Origin: Avrilella dinanensis
GTDB taxonomy: Bacteria > Bacteroidota > Bacteroidia > Flavobacteriales > Flavobacteriaceae
NCBI RefSeq assembly: GCF_002807015.1
Contig: NZ_NIPO01000001.1
Span: 484,889-548,888, forward strand
Direction: 5' to 3'
Length of the DNA stretch: 64,000 nucleotides
Shown here: piece by piece, positions 27,878 to 37,026 of the stretch
Numbering within the stretch: position 1 is the stretch's first letter
How the letters are laid out: each line of letters begins with the position of its first letter
Translations under genes and position numbers: made by a program
Notes under the pieces: model-generated
Told to the model about the DNA's origin: nothing
The model's database searches: none
The model's input: the letters and a program-made list of their open reading frames with translations, nothing else

Positions 27878-28198
27878 TTATTTGTTATCTACTTCGGTGT
27901 AGGTAATTTTTCCTTGCAACCACTCTTCTATGGCTAATGCCTGAGGTTTAGGTAATCTTTCGTAAAATTTAGATACTTCGATTTGCTCTTTGTTTTCAAA
28001 AACTTCTTCTAAGCTATCGTTGTATGTAGCAAATTCATCTAATTTTCCCACCAGCTCTTTTTTGATTTCCACACCGATTTGTGTAGCTCTTTTAGAAATG
28101 ATGTTTATCGCTCTGTAGATATTTCCCGCAGGTGCCTCGATTTCAGCCTTGTTATACGTGATTGTATTGTTTGCTGCTTTGGTGTTTTTTAAATCCAT
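27878..28198 (-). CDS. rpoZ: RNA polymerase omega subunit, Bacteroidota type
   Basis: A 106-residue protein of the Bacteroidota RpoZ-like family, small and helical: GNIYRAINIISKRATQIGVE is the omega helix motif (residues 25-44), and the C-terminal part ALAIEEWLQGKITY is typical. Omega helps assemble RNA polymerase through the beta-prime subunit. It lies 4 bp after bamD and 3 bp before coaBC, the same rpoZ-coaBC linkage seen in many phyla. Confidence 0.9.
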   Translation of the reverse strand: MDLKNTKAANNTITYNKAEIEAPAGNIYRAINIISKRATQIGVEIKKELVGKLDEFATYNDSLEEVFENKEQIEVSKFYERLPKPQALAIEEWLQGKITYTEVDNK

Positions 28199-28202
28199 TT
28201 TT

Positions 28203-29015
28203 CTATTTTGATTTTGTAAATTGAGTCAGTTCTTTTTCTATTCTTTGTAGCTGTCTGTCAGCCTGTTCTTTGTATTTTGTATTGTCATCGTAGGCAATCA
28301 GCTGGTTATAATAAGTAACTGCCTTATTCAGCCTTTCCTGCATTTTTCCGTACACACTGTTTATTGCCAGTTTGTATGCCGAATCAAATTTGTAGTACAA
28401 GGCATCTTCTTTATATTCGCCTGAAGGATAATCTCTCAGAAAATTATCTAGAGCAACGATGGCTGCGTTGTAATCTCTGGTATATTCACCGATAGTATTG
28501 TATAGTTTGGCGTTTTCATAGGCTTTTTTCTCCAGCCTGGTATTGAGCTCATACTTCATTTTCTGGGCGTCCATATATAAGGACGAATTCGGAAAACTTC
28601 TGGTAAACTCATTAAATTTTTCTATGGCTTCGTGCGTAATATGCTGGTCGGTCGAATAGCTTTCAGATTGGTTATACAAAGCCATTGCATTCATATACAA
28701 CATCTGTTCTCTGAAGGTACTGCTTGGAAAAAGCATATTAAATTTGTTCGTTACCGGAGCTACCAGTTCGTATTTTTTTCGCTCATTGAGTGCCGTAACA
28801 TAATTCACGAACATCTCTTCCCGCTCAGGTTTCCAGCCTTCTTTTTTCTCAATTAATTCGTACAAATTAGCAGCTTTGCTAAAATTTCCTTCTTCGAACA
28901 ATTGATTAGCAATAGCCAGCTGATGCTCAACATCATCAGACTTTACCGCCTTCTGATAAGTGGAACAACCAACCAAAACCCATGCGAAACCAATTACGAG
29001 TGCGTATTTCTTCAT
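28203..29015 (-). CDS. bamD: Outer-membrane assembly lipoprotein BamD
   Basis: A 270-residue TPR lipoprotein of the BAM complex, which inserts beta-barrels into the outer membrane. The start is ATG 29015, giving the lipoprotein signal MKKYALVIGFAWVLVGCSTYQK. Tetratricopeptide repeats follow, including LFEEGNFSKAANLYELIEK and EAIEKFNEFTRSFPNSSLY, and EDALYYKFDSAYKLAINSV near the C-terminus. It is first in the bamD-rpoZ-coaBC-DUF4835-recN operon and has a strong promoter upstream. Confidence 0.95.
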   Translation of the reverse strand: MKKYALVIGFAWVLVGCSTYQKAVKSDDVEHQLAIANQLFEEGNFSKAANLYELIEKKEGWKPEREEMFVNYVTALNERKKYELVAPVTNKFNMLFPSSTFREQMLYMNAMALYNQSESYSTDQHITHEAIEKFNEFTRSFPNSSLYMDAQKMKYELNTRLEKKAYENAKLYNTIGEYTRDYNAAIVALDNFLRDYPSGEYKEDALYYKFDSAYKLAINSVYGKMQERLNKAVTYYNQLIAYDDNTKYKEQADRQLQRIEKELTQFTKSK

Positions 29016-29063
29016 ATAATGATTTTTTGTGCCCTTGCCATATTTACACAACAAAAGCAAATG

Positions 29064-29094
29064 CAAATTTAATACTTATCTTATTATGTTACAA
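29064..29094 (-). promoter_or_regulatory. Promoter of the bamD-rpoZ-coaBC-DUF4835-recN operon
   Basis: On the minus strand TTG (29092-29094) is exactly 20 bp from TAAATTTG (29064-29071), an ideal Flavobacterium-type promoter. It implies a leader of about 40-45 bases before bamD. Confidence 0.8.
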
Positions 29095-29325
29095 CCTATT
29101 TTTTCAAGTTTATTAACTCAGGTCGCTAAATTATACATTATGATATATATCGATGTTAATATCATGATAAAGAAATCTGTTTAAAAGTTGGCATAATGAT
29201 TGACCTATTATAAACCGCCGAAGCAAGGTAAAAACATAAAATACTGTACATCAACAATATAAACATTTATCAGCAAACAAACTGATTACAGCTATTACAA
29301 AAACTGACAAACTGACATTAAAAAT

Positions 29326-31779
29326 ATGACAAAACAGAAATTAATATCATTAGCCGAAATATCTTTACAGGATTTAGATCCCGATGCAGAATTTATTCCG
29401 TTACTTTCGCCCGAAGACGAGGAAGAAATGAATAAAGAAACATTGCCGGACGAACTTCCTATATTACCACTCAGAAATATGGTCATGTTTCCGGGCGTGG
29501 TTATTCCCATTACAGCCGGAAGAGATAAATCTATCGAATTAATCAAATATGCCAATTCCGGAAATAAGGTTTTGGGCGTAGTCGCTCAAATCAATGAAGA
29601 AACGGAAGACCCGGGAATTAACGATATACATAAAATCGGAACAGTCGCTCAGATTCTGAAAACGTTGAAATTACCTGACGGAAATACAACTATCATTTTA
29701 CAGGGTAAAAAACGTTTTGAGATTGACCACCTCACGCAGGAAACACCTTTTCTCAAAGCAAAAATAAAATCTTTGCCGGAAAGTCGTCCAATAGCTGACG
29801 ATGCTGAATTCAAAGCAATTATTGACGGCATCAAAGATACTTCACTGGAAATCATTACAGAAAATCCGAACATTCCGACCGAAGCGTCTTTTGCTATTAA
29901 AAATATCGAAAGCAGTTCTTTCCTTGTCAATTTTGTTTCTTCCAACATTCAGTTGCCCGTCGAAGAAAAACAGCAAATCCTGGAAATGGACGATTTGAAA
30001 GAGAGAGCATTGATTACTTTGCAGAAACTCAATCTTGAGCTTCAAAAACTCAATCTGAAAAACGACATTCAGTCCAAGGTAAGAATGGATTTAGACCAGC
30101 AGCAAAAAGAATATTTTCTGCATCAGCAAATCAAAACTATTCAGGAAGAATTGGGCGGATTTTCGCATGAGCAGGAAATTGAGGATATGCGAAAAAAAGC
30201 CAAAGCCAAAAAGTGGGACGAGAAAATCGCTGAGCATTTCGACAAAGAATTATCGAAATTACAACGAATGAATCCACAAGTTGCTGAATTTGCTATCCAA
30301 CGGAATTATCTCGAATTGCTATTAGAATTGCCTTGGAATGAATACAGCAAAGATAAATTTGACCTGAACAATGCTCAGAAAGTATTAAACAAAGACCACT
30401 ACGGACTGGAAGATGTCAAAAAAAGAGTTATCGAACACATGGCTGTGCTAAAACTCAGAAATGACATGAAAGCCCCGATATTGTGCTTGTATGGTCCGCC
30501 GGGAGTAGGAAAAACGTCTATCGGAAAATCTATAGCCAAGGCTTTAGGCAGAGAATACGTTCGTATTTCACTGGGTGGATTGCGTGACGAAGCCGAAATC
30601 AGAGGTCACAGAAAAACGTATATCGGGGCGATGCCCGGACGGATTATCCAATCGATTAAAAAAGCTAAAACGTCCAATCCTGTTTTCTTATTAGATGAAA
30701 TCGACAAATTGTCACACTCCAATCACGGCGACCCGTCATCAGCGATGCTCGAAGTGTTGGACCCTGAACAAAATCATGAGTTTTATGACAATTTCCTCGA
30801 AATGGGATACGATTTGTCTAAAGTGATGTTTATCGCCACTTCAAATAGCCTGAATACCATTCAGCCTGCTTTGCTCGACCGTATGGAAATCATCGAAATG
30901 AATGGCTACACCATTGAAGAAAAAATCGAAATTGCTCGCAAACATTTACTACCTAAACAATTGAAAGAACACGGATTAGATGCAAAATCCCTCACATTGT
31001 CGAAAAAAGAACTGGAGTTTATCATTACCCGCTACACCAGAGAATCCGGTGTGAGAAGGTTGGAAAAACAAATTGCTAATCTGGTTCGGGGTATTGCGAA
31101 ATCGGTTGTTATGGGCGAAGAAGTAAAAAATAAACTGAGCAGCGAAGAAATCATCGAAATACTGGGCAAACCGAAATTTCATCATGATTTATACGAAAAT
31201 AATGAAACAGCCGGAGTAGTTACCGGCTTGGCATGGACAAGAGTAGGCGGCGACATTCTGTATATCGAATCGATACTTTCAAAAGGTAAAGGAGGCTTGT
31301 CTATGACCGGAAATCTGGGTAATGTAATGAAAGAATCTGCAACCATTGCTTTGGAATATATCAAAGCCAATGCAGGCGAACTCGGGTTAGATGATGAGAT
31401 ATTTGAAAAATATAAAATTCACGTTCACGTGCCGGAAGGTGCCACACCAAAAGACGGACCAAGTGCCGGCATTGCTATGCTGACCTCAATGTTATCAACA
31501 TTTACACAAAGAAAAGTAAAGAAAAATATCGCTATGACAGGCGAAATCACGTTAAGAGGAAAAGTATTACCGGTAGGCGGAATCAAAGAAAAAATTCTGG
31601 CTGCCAAACGTGCTAATATCAAAGAGATTATTCTTTGCAAAGAAAACCAACGCGATATTGGCGAAATCAAACCAGAATACCTGAAAGGATTGACTTTCTA
31701 TTATGTAGAAAACATGAGGGAAGTAGTAGATTTGGCTTTGACCAAACAAAAAGTCAAAAATGCGAAATCGTTTTTGTAG
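29326..31779 (+). CDS. lon: ATP-dependent protease Lon
   Basis: An 817-residue AAA+ serine protease degrading misfolded and regulatory proteins in the cytosol. The N-terminal LON substrate-binding domain (about residues 43-240) begins LPILPLRNMVMFPGVVIP. Then come a coiled-coil, the AAA+ module with Walker A CLYGPPGVGKTS (about 388) and Walker B PVFLLDEIDKL, and the C-terminal protease with catalytic Ser in PKDGPSAGIAM and Lys in GGIKEKILAAKRANI. The 310-bp spacer upstream (29016-29325) holds only the bamD promoter and AT-rich DNA. I found no clear lon promoter or heat-shock operator. Confidence 0.98.
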   Translation: MTKQKLISLAEISLQDLDPDAEFIPLLSPEDEEEMNKETLPDELPILPLRNMVMFPGVVIPITAGRDKSIELIKYANSGNKVLGVVAQINEETEDPGINDIHKIGTVAQILKTLKLPDGNTTIILQGKKRFEIDHLTQETPFLKAKIKSLPESRPIADDAEFKAIIDGIKDTSLEIITENPNIPTEASFAIKNIESSSFLVNFVSSNIQLPVEEKQQILEMDDLKERALITLQKLNLELQKLNLKNDIQSKVRMDLDQQQKEYFLHQQIKTIQEELGGFSHEQEIEDMRKKAKAKKWDEKIAEHFDKELSKLQRMNPQVAEFAIQRNYLELLLELPWNEYSKDKFDLNNAQKVLNKDHYGLEDVKKRVIEHMAVLKLRNDMKAPILCLYGPPGVGKTSIGKSIAKALGREYVRISLGGLRDEAEIRGHRKTYIGAMPGRIIQSIKKAKTSNPVFLLDEIDKLSHSNHGDPSSAMLEVLDPEQNHEFYDNFLEMGYDLSKVMFIATSNSLNTIQPALLDRMEIIEMNGYTIEEKIEIARKHLLPKQLKEHGLDAKSLTLSKKELEFIITRYTRESGVRRLEKQIANLVRGIAKSVVMGEEVKNKLSSEEIIEILGKPKFHHDLYENNETAGVVTGLAWTRVGGDILYIESILSKGKGGLSMTGNLGNVMKESATIALEYIKANAGELGLDDEIFEKYKIHVHVPEGATPKDGPSAGIAMLTSMLSTFTQRKVKKNIAMTGEITLRGKVLPVGGIKEKILAAKRANIKEIILCKENQRDIGEIKPEYLKGLTFYYVENMREVVDLALTKQKVKNAKSFL

Positions 31780-31893
31780 TAATCAATTCCAAAAAGTAAT
31801 ATTTGGTCACAAAGGCTCAAAGAATATACTTAGCGTAGAAACCACTCTCTGTCTTAGCTTAGCTGCTAAAAAATTGAAGTATCATATTTATCA

Positions 31894-31936
31894 TTCCATA
31901 GGAATCTCTGTAGTATTTACAGAGATTCCTACAGAA
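31894..31936. repeat. Long perfect palindrome in the lon downstream spacer
   Basis: TAGGAATCTCTGTA (31899-31912) and its complement (31918-31931) form a 14-bp perfect stem with a 5-base loop. CATTC and GAATG extend it outward after a 2-base mismatch. No T-run follows, so it looks like a REP-type element rather than a terminator. Confidence 0.65.
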
Positions 31937-31980
31937 TGCAAGTTATGCGATTAATTTAAAACTTTCAGTTATTCCAACTC

Positions 31981-31994
31981 TAAACAGGCTCTAA
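31981..31994 (-). repeat. Copy 1 of the TTAnGAGCCTGTTTA spacer word
   Basis: TTAGAGCCTGTTTA on the minus strand overlaps the stop codon of the small acidic gene. Near-identical words lie at 35603-35617 and 40564-40578 on the plus strand, also at or just after gene ends. Confidence 0.5.
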
Positions 31995-32227
31995 ATATCC
32001 TGTTCTTCGTAAAAACTGATTTCTTTATCATAAAAAGCCTGTGCCTGGTCAATCAAATGTTCCATTTCTTCTTCCAGTTCATTTTCATCACTTTCATCGA
32101 CCGGTTCCAAAAAGGTCAAATCGCCGTCCTCAAGATTGATGATAAATCTGGGGTAATCCAAATGAATAACAAATATAGCATCTGGAAAATTGCTGTTATC
32201 AGCTAAAACAAATTGTGGTAAATTCAT
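31991..32227 (-). CDS. Small acidic protein, function unknown
   Basis: A 78-residue protein without signal or membrane segment. It has an N-terminal part with FVIHLDYPRFIINLEDGDLTF (abridged, beta-rich) and a strongly acidic helical C-terminus (ENELEEEMEHLIDQAQAFYDK). It starts 5 bp after the MATE transporter stop on the same strand, so it is co-transcribed. I recognise no named domain. Its codon use and coupling suggest a real gene. Confidence 0.7.
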   Translation of the reverse strand: MNLPQFVLADNSNFPDAIFVIHLDYPRFIINLEDGDLTFLEPVDESDENELEEEMEHLIDQAQAFYDKEISFYEEQDI

Positions 32228-32232
32228 GATAT

Positions 32233-33606
32233 TTATGTGTTTTGAATTAATCTGTTAGACATATATTGGAATCGGTAATAGAGTGCAATGGCAGCGACAG
32301 TTAACCCAGCTAATAATCCTAACCAGATACCTATTGCTCCCAAATCAGTATATAAACCTAAATAAATACAAATGCTGTAACCAACCAGCCAATAAGAAAC
32401 GAAAGTCAAAATCATCGGTATGGTTACGTCCCGTAAGCCTCTTAGTGAGCCTAAAATCGTTACCTGAATACCATCAGAAATCTGGAAAAGTCCTGCAATA
32501 ATAATGAGTTTTCCTGCAATATGTATCACTTCGGCACTCAAATCGCCCTGCAATTCGTGGTCGGCATTAATGAATAATAGCGGTATCTGCTTATGGAAAA
32601 TAAAAAACAATATAGCAAAAAATGCATTCAAGATAACAGACATCAGCATGATTGACCCGGCGACAATTTTCATCTTCTTATAATCTTTCAACCCGACTTG
32701 ATTACCAACTCTAATCATAGCTGCCACGCTGAGCCCCGACACGAACATAAACACCAGCGATGCCATGGACAAGGCAATTTGATTGGCTGCCTGTGCTGCC
32801 GTGCCAATCATTCCGGTAAGCCACACCGCCCCTGTAAACAAACCTACTTCAAAAAGTGATTGCATTCCGGAAGGTACACCGATTTTAAATATATCTTTAC
32901 ATTTTTCCCATGAAAAATCTTTCAGCGTCAAACGATTGATGAACGGCGATAAAGCAACATTGCTTTTCAACGCAAAATACAAATAAATCAACATGATTAT
33001 CCGTGAGAGAAGCGTGCCGTATGCCACGCCCATATACCCCATTTCGGGGAAAAACCACACACCATAAATCAGGCAGTAATTAAAAATCACATTAAAAATA
33101 TTCGCAATTAATGTGGCATACATCGAATAGCGGGTAAAGGATTTACCGTCTGAAAATTGTTTAAGTCCCTGAAAAGCAATTGCCGGAACCAAAGAAAACC
33201 CGACAATATCAAGAAAAGGTTTTGCCATACGGGTCACTTCTTCAGGTTGTTCCATAACGTTTATCAATGGTTTAAGCGAGAATAATACACTGAACAGAAT
33301 TATTCCTAAAAATGCACACATTATCAGACCATTCAAGAAAATACGCTGTCCTTCCTTGTCGTTTCGTTCGGCATCGGTGGTGGCAATCAATGGCGTTATC
33401 GCAGTCGAAAAACCTACTCCTGTTGCCAGTGCAATAAACACAAAACTATTCGCCAACGATGCTGCAGCCAGCTCAGTCGCCCCTATCCTGCCCACCATGA
33501 TATTATCGATTACACCAACGAGCGTATGCCCCAACATCGCAACGATGATAGGATAAGCCAATCTGATGTTATAGCTGAATTCCCGAAAATATACCGACAG
33601 ATTCAT
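32233..33606 (-). CDS. MATE-family multidrug/organic cation efflux transporter
   Basis: A 457-residue, 12-helix inner-membrane transporter. The start is ATG 33606 (MNLSVYFREFSYNIRLAYPI). A longer frame would need a TTG. Two MatE halves are visible, the first with GVIDNIMVGRIGATELAAASLAN (abridged) and the second with GMIGTAAQAANQIALSMASL. MATE pumps extrude cationic drugs using sodium or proton gradients. The substrate here is unknown. It is followed by the small acidic gene. Confidence 0.93.
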   Translation of the reverse strand: MNLSVYFREFSYNIRLAYPIIVAMLGHTLVGVIDNIMVGRIGATELAAASLANSFVFIALATGVGFSTAITPLIATTDAERNDKEGQRIFLNGLIMCAFLGIILFSVLFSLKPLINVMEQPEEVTRMAKPFLDIVGFSLVPAIAFQGLKQFSDGKSFTRYSMYATLIANIFNVIFNYCLIYGVWFFPEMGYMGVAYGTLLSRIIMLIYLYFALKSNVALSPFINRLTLKDFSWEKCKDIFKIGVPSGMQSLFEVGLFTGAVWLTGMIGTAAQAANQIALSMASLVFMFVSGLSVAAMIRVGNQVGLKDYKKMKIVAGSIMLMSVILNAFFAILFFIFHKQIPLLFINADHELQGDLSAEVIHIAGKLIIIAGLFQISDGIQVTILGSLRGLRDVTIPMILTFVSYWLVGYSICIYLGLYTDLGAIGIWLGLLAGLTVAAIALYYRFQYMSNRLIQNT

Positions 33607-33712
33607 GAGGTAAAAAATTTTCGGCAAAGATACATCAGATTATCTCAGCTAAAAACATTTTTATACCTTTGGCATATAAATTGAAGTTATTTATGAAAAA
33701 ACTAAAGTAAAT

Positions 33713-34195
33713 ATGAAAAAAGTATTGTTATCCATATTGGTTTCGTTGTTCGTAACAGCTTCATTTGCTCAAACAAAATCATCAGATTATCCGAGGGGTT
33801 TCCGGTTAGGACTCGGGCTGAGCGGTGGGTTTGACACCAACTCTGATTATAACTTCGGGTTGGGTGGCGACATTCGTCTGCAATATGACCTTTCGAGAAA
33901 AACTTCATTAACGTTCACTTCCGGTTACTCTCATCTGTTTGCAGATGAAAAAGATGCTGGGTTTGTTCCTGTAAAAGCCGGTTTCAAGGCTTTCGTAAGC
34001 CAAAACATCTATTTGATGGCAGAGGCTGGCGGGGCGGTCGGCACATCTAATTTTGACACGAGTGCTTTGTTGTCACCGTCTATTGGTTTCGCCAACCGGT
34101 ACATCGACGTGAGCATACGCTATGAAAACTATTTGAATAATGATTTAGACCAATTAGGACTGAGAGTTGCCTATGGGTTTAGCCTAAAAAAATAA
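33713..34195 (+). CDS. Small outer-membrane beta-barrel protein
   Basis: A 160-residue protein with a signal peptide (MKKVLLSILVSLFVTASFAQ) and alternating strands throughout, for example GFRLGLGLSGGFDTN, GGDIRLQYDLSRKTSLTFTSGY and a terminal LGLRVAYGFSLKK. This fits an 8-stranded OmpX/OmpW-like barrel. A TACCTTTG -7 element (33664-33671) lies about 40 bp upstream. Function unknown. Confidence 0.75.
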   Translation: MKKVLLSILVSLFVTASFAQTKSSDYPRGFRLGLGLSGGFDTNSDYNFGLGGDIRLQYDLSRKTSLTFTSGYSHLFADEKDAGFVPVKAGFKAFVSQNIYLMAEAGGAVGTSNFDTSALLSPSIGFANRYIDVSIRYENYLNNDLDQLGLRVAYGFSLKK

Positions 34196-34219
34196 TTAAT
34201 CACAAAAACTACTCACACC

Positions 34220-34657
34220 ATGACTAAAAAAATTTTGACAATAGCATTCATCGGCTTAATGAGCGTAGGATTTACCTCATGCAAATGCTTAAACGGAAAA
34301 AACAAAAACGAAACTACGATGATTAAAGATTTTTCACTGGAAGGTTCAGAATGGAAGCTGGAATCTGTCGGGGACAGAAAGTTCGTGAAACCTGAACAAA
34401 TGCAAAGTGAACACATCGCTTTGAAATTCAATGACGGCTATGCCGGTACTTCCGACGGCTGCAACGGAATGTCGGGCGAATACACCCAAACCGGCAACCA
34501 ATTGGAGTTTGGTTTATTCCGGGCAACGAGAATGTACTGCGAATGGGAATTATTCAGCGTTCCTTTCAGTACGGTAAAAAGTTTCCGCACAGACGGCAAA
34601 CAAATAGAACTATTAAATGAAAACCAGCAAGTTGTTGCCACTTACAGTAAATTGTAA
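34220..34657 (+). CDS. META (HslJ-like) domain lipoprotein
   Basis: A 145-residue lipoprotein. The signal peptide ends at FTSCKC. The META domain follows, with GSEWKLESVGDRKF (about residues 42-55), the family core AGTSDGCNGMSGEYTQTGNQLEF (abridged) and LNENQQVVATYSK at the end. META/HslJ proteins are linked to heat stress or novobiocin resistance in E. coli, but the mechanism is unknown. It lies 24 bp after the barrel gene and probably shares its transcript. Confidence 0.85.
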   Translation: MTKKILTIAFIGLMSVGFTSCKCLNGKNKNETTMIKDFSLEGSEWKLESVGDRKFVKPEQMQSEHIALKFNDGYAGTSDGCNGMSGEYTQTGNQLEFGLFRATRMYCEWELFSVPFSTVKSFRTDGKQIELLNENQQVVATYSKL

Positions 34658-34676
34658 CGATATACACAACATTACC

Positions 34677-34712
34677 AAACCTGTCAGTTTTGAAAAATTG
34701 ACAGGTTTTTAT
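34677..34712 (+). terminator. Intrinsic terminator after the META lipoprotein
   Basis: AAACCTGTCA and TGACAGGTTT (34677-34686 and 34699-34708) form a 10-bp stem followed by a T-run. A hairpin with the same arms occurs at 48123-48153. Confidence 0.85.
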
Positions 34713-34767
34713 TTCCCTATATTTTGAAATCATCAGAAAACCTATTATTTTTGAAATAAAAATAAAG

Positions 34768-35577
34768 ATGAAAATTAAAACCATTTTATTAGCATCAGCC
34801 GGATTATTATTGGTTGCCTGTGCTACCAATCCGCTAACCGGAAAAAAACAATTTAGCGTAATAGACGAGGATAGTTACCTCATTCCGATGGCTTACACCC
34901 AATACACTGATTTTCTTAAAGAAAGTAAAGTGGTAACCGGGACAGCCCAAGCCCAAATGGTGGACAGAGTAGGAAGCAAGATTAAAAATGCTGCCATCAA
35001 ATGGATGCGTTCCAAGGGTATGGAAGACCGGTTAAAAAATTACAAATGGGATTATAATTTAATACAAAATGACCAAGCAAACGCATGGTGTATGCCAGGC
35101 GGACAAATTGCAGTTTTTACTGGAATTATGCCCATTACCAAAAATGAAACAGGCTTGGCAACTGTGATGGGACACGAAGTAGCACATGCCTTGCTAAGCC
35201 ATGGAAAACATCGCGTGCAAGGTGCAATGGCACAATCTGCAGGTGGTGTACTTGTTGGAATGGCCACTTCTGAAAGTTCCGCATTGACACAACAAGGTAT
35301 CGCCTTGGCTTACGGGCTAACGTCTAATATGGGAATGTTAGCTTACGGTCGTTCACATGAGTCAGAAGCCGATCGTTTGGGATTAATCCTTATGGCAGTT
35401 GCCGGATACGACCCGGGAGATGCAATTGATTTCTGGCAAAGAATGAGTAGCCAGACAGGCGGTAGCGGAACACCGGAATTTTTGAGCACACACCCGAGCC
35501 ACAATACGCGTATAAACAATATCAAAAAATTTATTCCGGAAGCAAAAAGTGAAGCAAAAAAACTCGGAATAAGATAG
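34768..35577 (+). CDS. M48-family zinc metalloprotease lipoprotein
   Basis: A 269-residue periplasmic-facing lipoprotein (MKIKTILLASAGLLLVACATN, Cys at residue 18). The zinc motif HEVAH lies in VMGHEVAHALLSHG (about residues 130-143), the third zinc ligand Glu in SHESEADRLGL (about 196-206), and STHPSHNTRI is at the end. It matches the BepA/LoiP type of outer-membrane quality-control protease in length, without TPR repeats. Its substrates are unknown. Confidence 0.93.
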   Translation: MKIKTILLASAGLLLVACATNPLTGKKQFSVIDEDSYLIPMAYTQYTDFLKESKVVTGTAQAQMVDRVGSKIKNAAIKWMRSKGMEDRLKNYKWDYNLIQNDQANAWCMPGGQIAVFTGIMPITKNETGLATVMGHEVAHALLSHGKHRVQGAMAQSAGGVLVGMATSESSALTQQGIALAYGLTSNMGMLAYGRSHESEADRLGLILMAVAGYDPGDAIDFWQRMSSQTGGSGTPEFLSTHPSHNTRINNIKKFIPEAKSEAKKLGIR

Positions 35578-35587
35578 TAAAAAGTCA

Positions 35588-35638
35588 TAAAGTATGAATA
35601 AGTTAAGAGCCTGTTTACCTTTATGACTTTAGACTTTA
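35588..35638. repeat. Inverted repeat between the M48 and MFS genes, with the GAGCCTGTTTA word
   Basis: GTCATAAAG near the start and CTTTATGAC near the end of this spacer are complementary and enclose copy 2 of the TTAAGAGCCTGTTTA word (35603-35617). It could be a weak bidirectional hairpin. No strong T-run is seen. Confidence 0.45.
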
Positions 35639-35651
35639 CGATCTATACAAT

Positions 35652-36959
35652 ATGAAAAATTTCCAAAAAGGAGACACCAAAGTGCTCAACGGCTGGGCTT
35701 TTTACGATTGGGCAAATTCAGTGTATGCCTTGGTCATTTCTTCATCTATTTTTCCACTTTTTTATGGTGCATTATTTCGCTTAAAAGACACAGATAGCTA
35801 CTTGATGTTTGGCATAGACGTGCCGAGCGAATCCATTATTAGTTATATTACCGCTCTCAGTTTTGCCGTAGTTGCTTTATTATCGCCTATACTTTCGGGC
35901 GTAGCAGATTATTTGGGAAATAAAAAGTTTTTCCTGAAACTGTTCTGTTATATCGGAGCGGTTTCCTGTATGCTTTTGTATTTCTTTAGTTTAGAAAATA
36001 TTTGGTTGGGATTGCTGTTTTATTCATTGGCATTAATCGGTTTTTGGGGAAGTCTGGTTTTTTACAATTCTTATTTGCCGGACATTGCTTTGGCAGAACA
36101 ACAAGACAGAATCAGTGCCAAAGGTTATGCTTTAGGCTATATCGGTAGTGTTATCTTGCTTATTATCAATCTGGTTATGATACTTCAACATGAATGGTTT
36201 GGCTTTGATAACGAGCTGACAGCCATGCGATATAGCTTTGTTATGGTCGGTTTATGGTGGATTGGTTTCAGCCAGATTTCTTATCGACGGCTACCTGACT
36301 TCAGAAACAGCAATAAACTCAAAGGTAGCGTCTTCTTACTTGGATTGAAAGAAATCTCACGGGTAATGAAAAAAGTAGCCAAACAGCCGATTATCAAATC
36401 TTATCTGACAGCTTTCTTCGTGTATAGTATGGCGGTGCAAACCGTGATGATTATCGCAGCATATTTCGGCGAAAAAGAAGTTGCCTGGGGTTCAGATCCA
36501 GAAAGAGTTATAGGATTAATTGTCAGCATATTACTTATACAAATTATTGCTGTTGCCGGAGCGTTACTCACATCAAGAGTTTCGCAAAAAATCGGTAATA
36601 TGCCCACGTTGATTATCATCAATATTCTTTGGGTAGGAATATGTATTGACGCATATTTTGTCGTTACGCCCACCGATTTTTATATTGCTGCCGGATTGGT
36701 CGGGTTGGTAATGGGAGGTATTCAATCACTATCCCGCTCGACCTACTCAAAACTCCTCCCCGAGACTGGCGATACAACTTCTTATTTCAGCTTTTATGAT
36801 GTTACGGAAAAAATAGGTATCATCATCGGTATGAGTATTTACGGATTAATTACACAAATTACTGGCAAAGTGCAGAATGCCATATTATTTTTAGTACTGT
36901 TTTTTATCGTTGGTGTTATTTTACTATACAGAACCCAATCTAAAATAAAAAAATCATAA
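35652..36959 (+). CDS. MFS transporter of the UMF1/Atg22-like family
   Basis: A 435-residue membrane protein with about 12 helices. It begins with VLNGWAFYDWANSVYALVISSSIFPLFY (abridged), the diagnostic UMF1 opening. It also has the ADYLGNKKFFL loop, the LGYIGSVILL helix, and the late motif GGIQSLSRSTYSKLLPE (about residues 357-373). The substrate is unknown. Yeast Atg22 exports vacuolar amino acids, a distant analogy. Confidence 0.9.
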   Translation: MKNFQKGDTKVLNGWAFYDWANSVYALVISSSIFPLFYGALFRLKDTDSYLMFGIDVPSESIISYITALSFAVVALLSPILSGVADYLGNKKFFLKLFCYIGAVSCMLLYFFSLENIWLGLLFYSLALIGFWGSLVFYNSYLPDIALAEQQDRISAKGYALGYIGSVILLIINLVMILQHEWFGFDNELTAMRYSFVMVGLWWIGFSQISYRRLPDFRNSNKLKGSVFLLGLKEISRVMKKVAKQPIIKSYLTAFFVYSMAVQTVMIIAAYFGEKEVAWGSDPERVIGLIVSILLIQIIAVAGALLTSRVSQKIGNMPTLIIINILWVGICIDAYFVVTPTDFYIAAGLVGLVMGGIQSLSRSTYSKLLPETGDTTSYFSFYDVTEKIGIIIGMSIYGLITQITGKVQNAILFLVLFFIVGVILLYRTQSKIKKS

Positions 36960-36973
36960 ATTATTCGAGTGAT

Positions 36974-37005
36974 TTGGAATAATCAAAAAAATAATTTTAT
37001 ATTTG
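36974..37005 (+). promoter_or_regulatory. Promoter of the 37-kb lipoprotein gene
   Basis: TTG (36974-36976) is 21 bp from TATATTTG (36998-37005), and the ATG follows 21 bp later. This is one of the best consensus promoters in the window. Confidence 0.8.
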
Positions 37006-37026
37006 GAAAAAATTAACACTCTTTCT

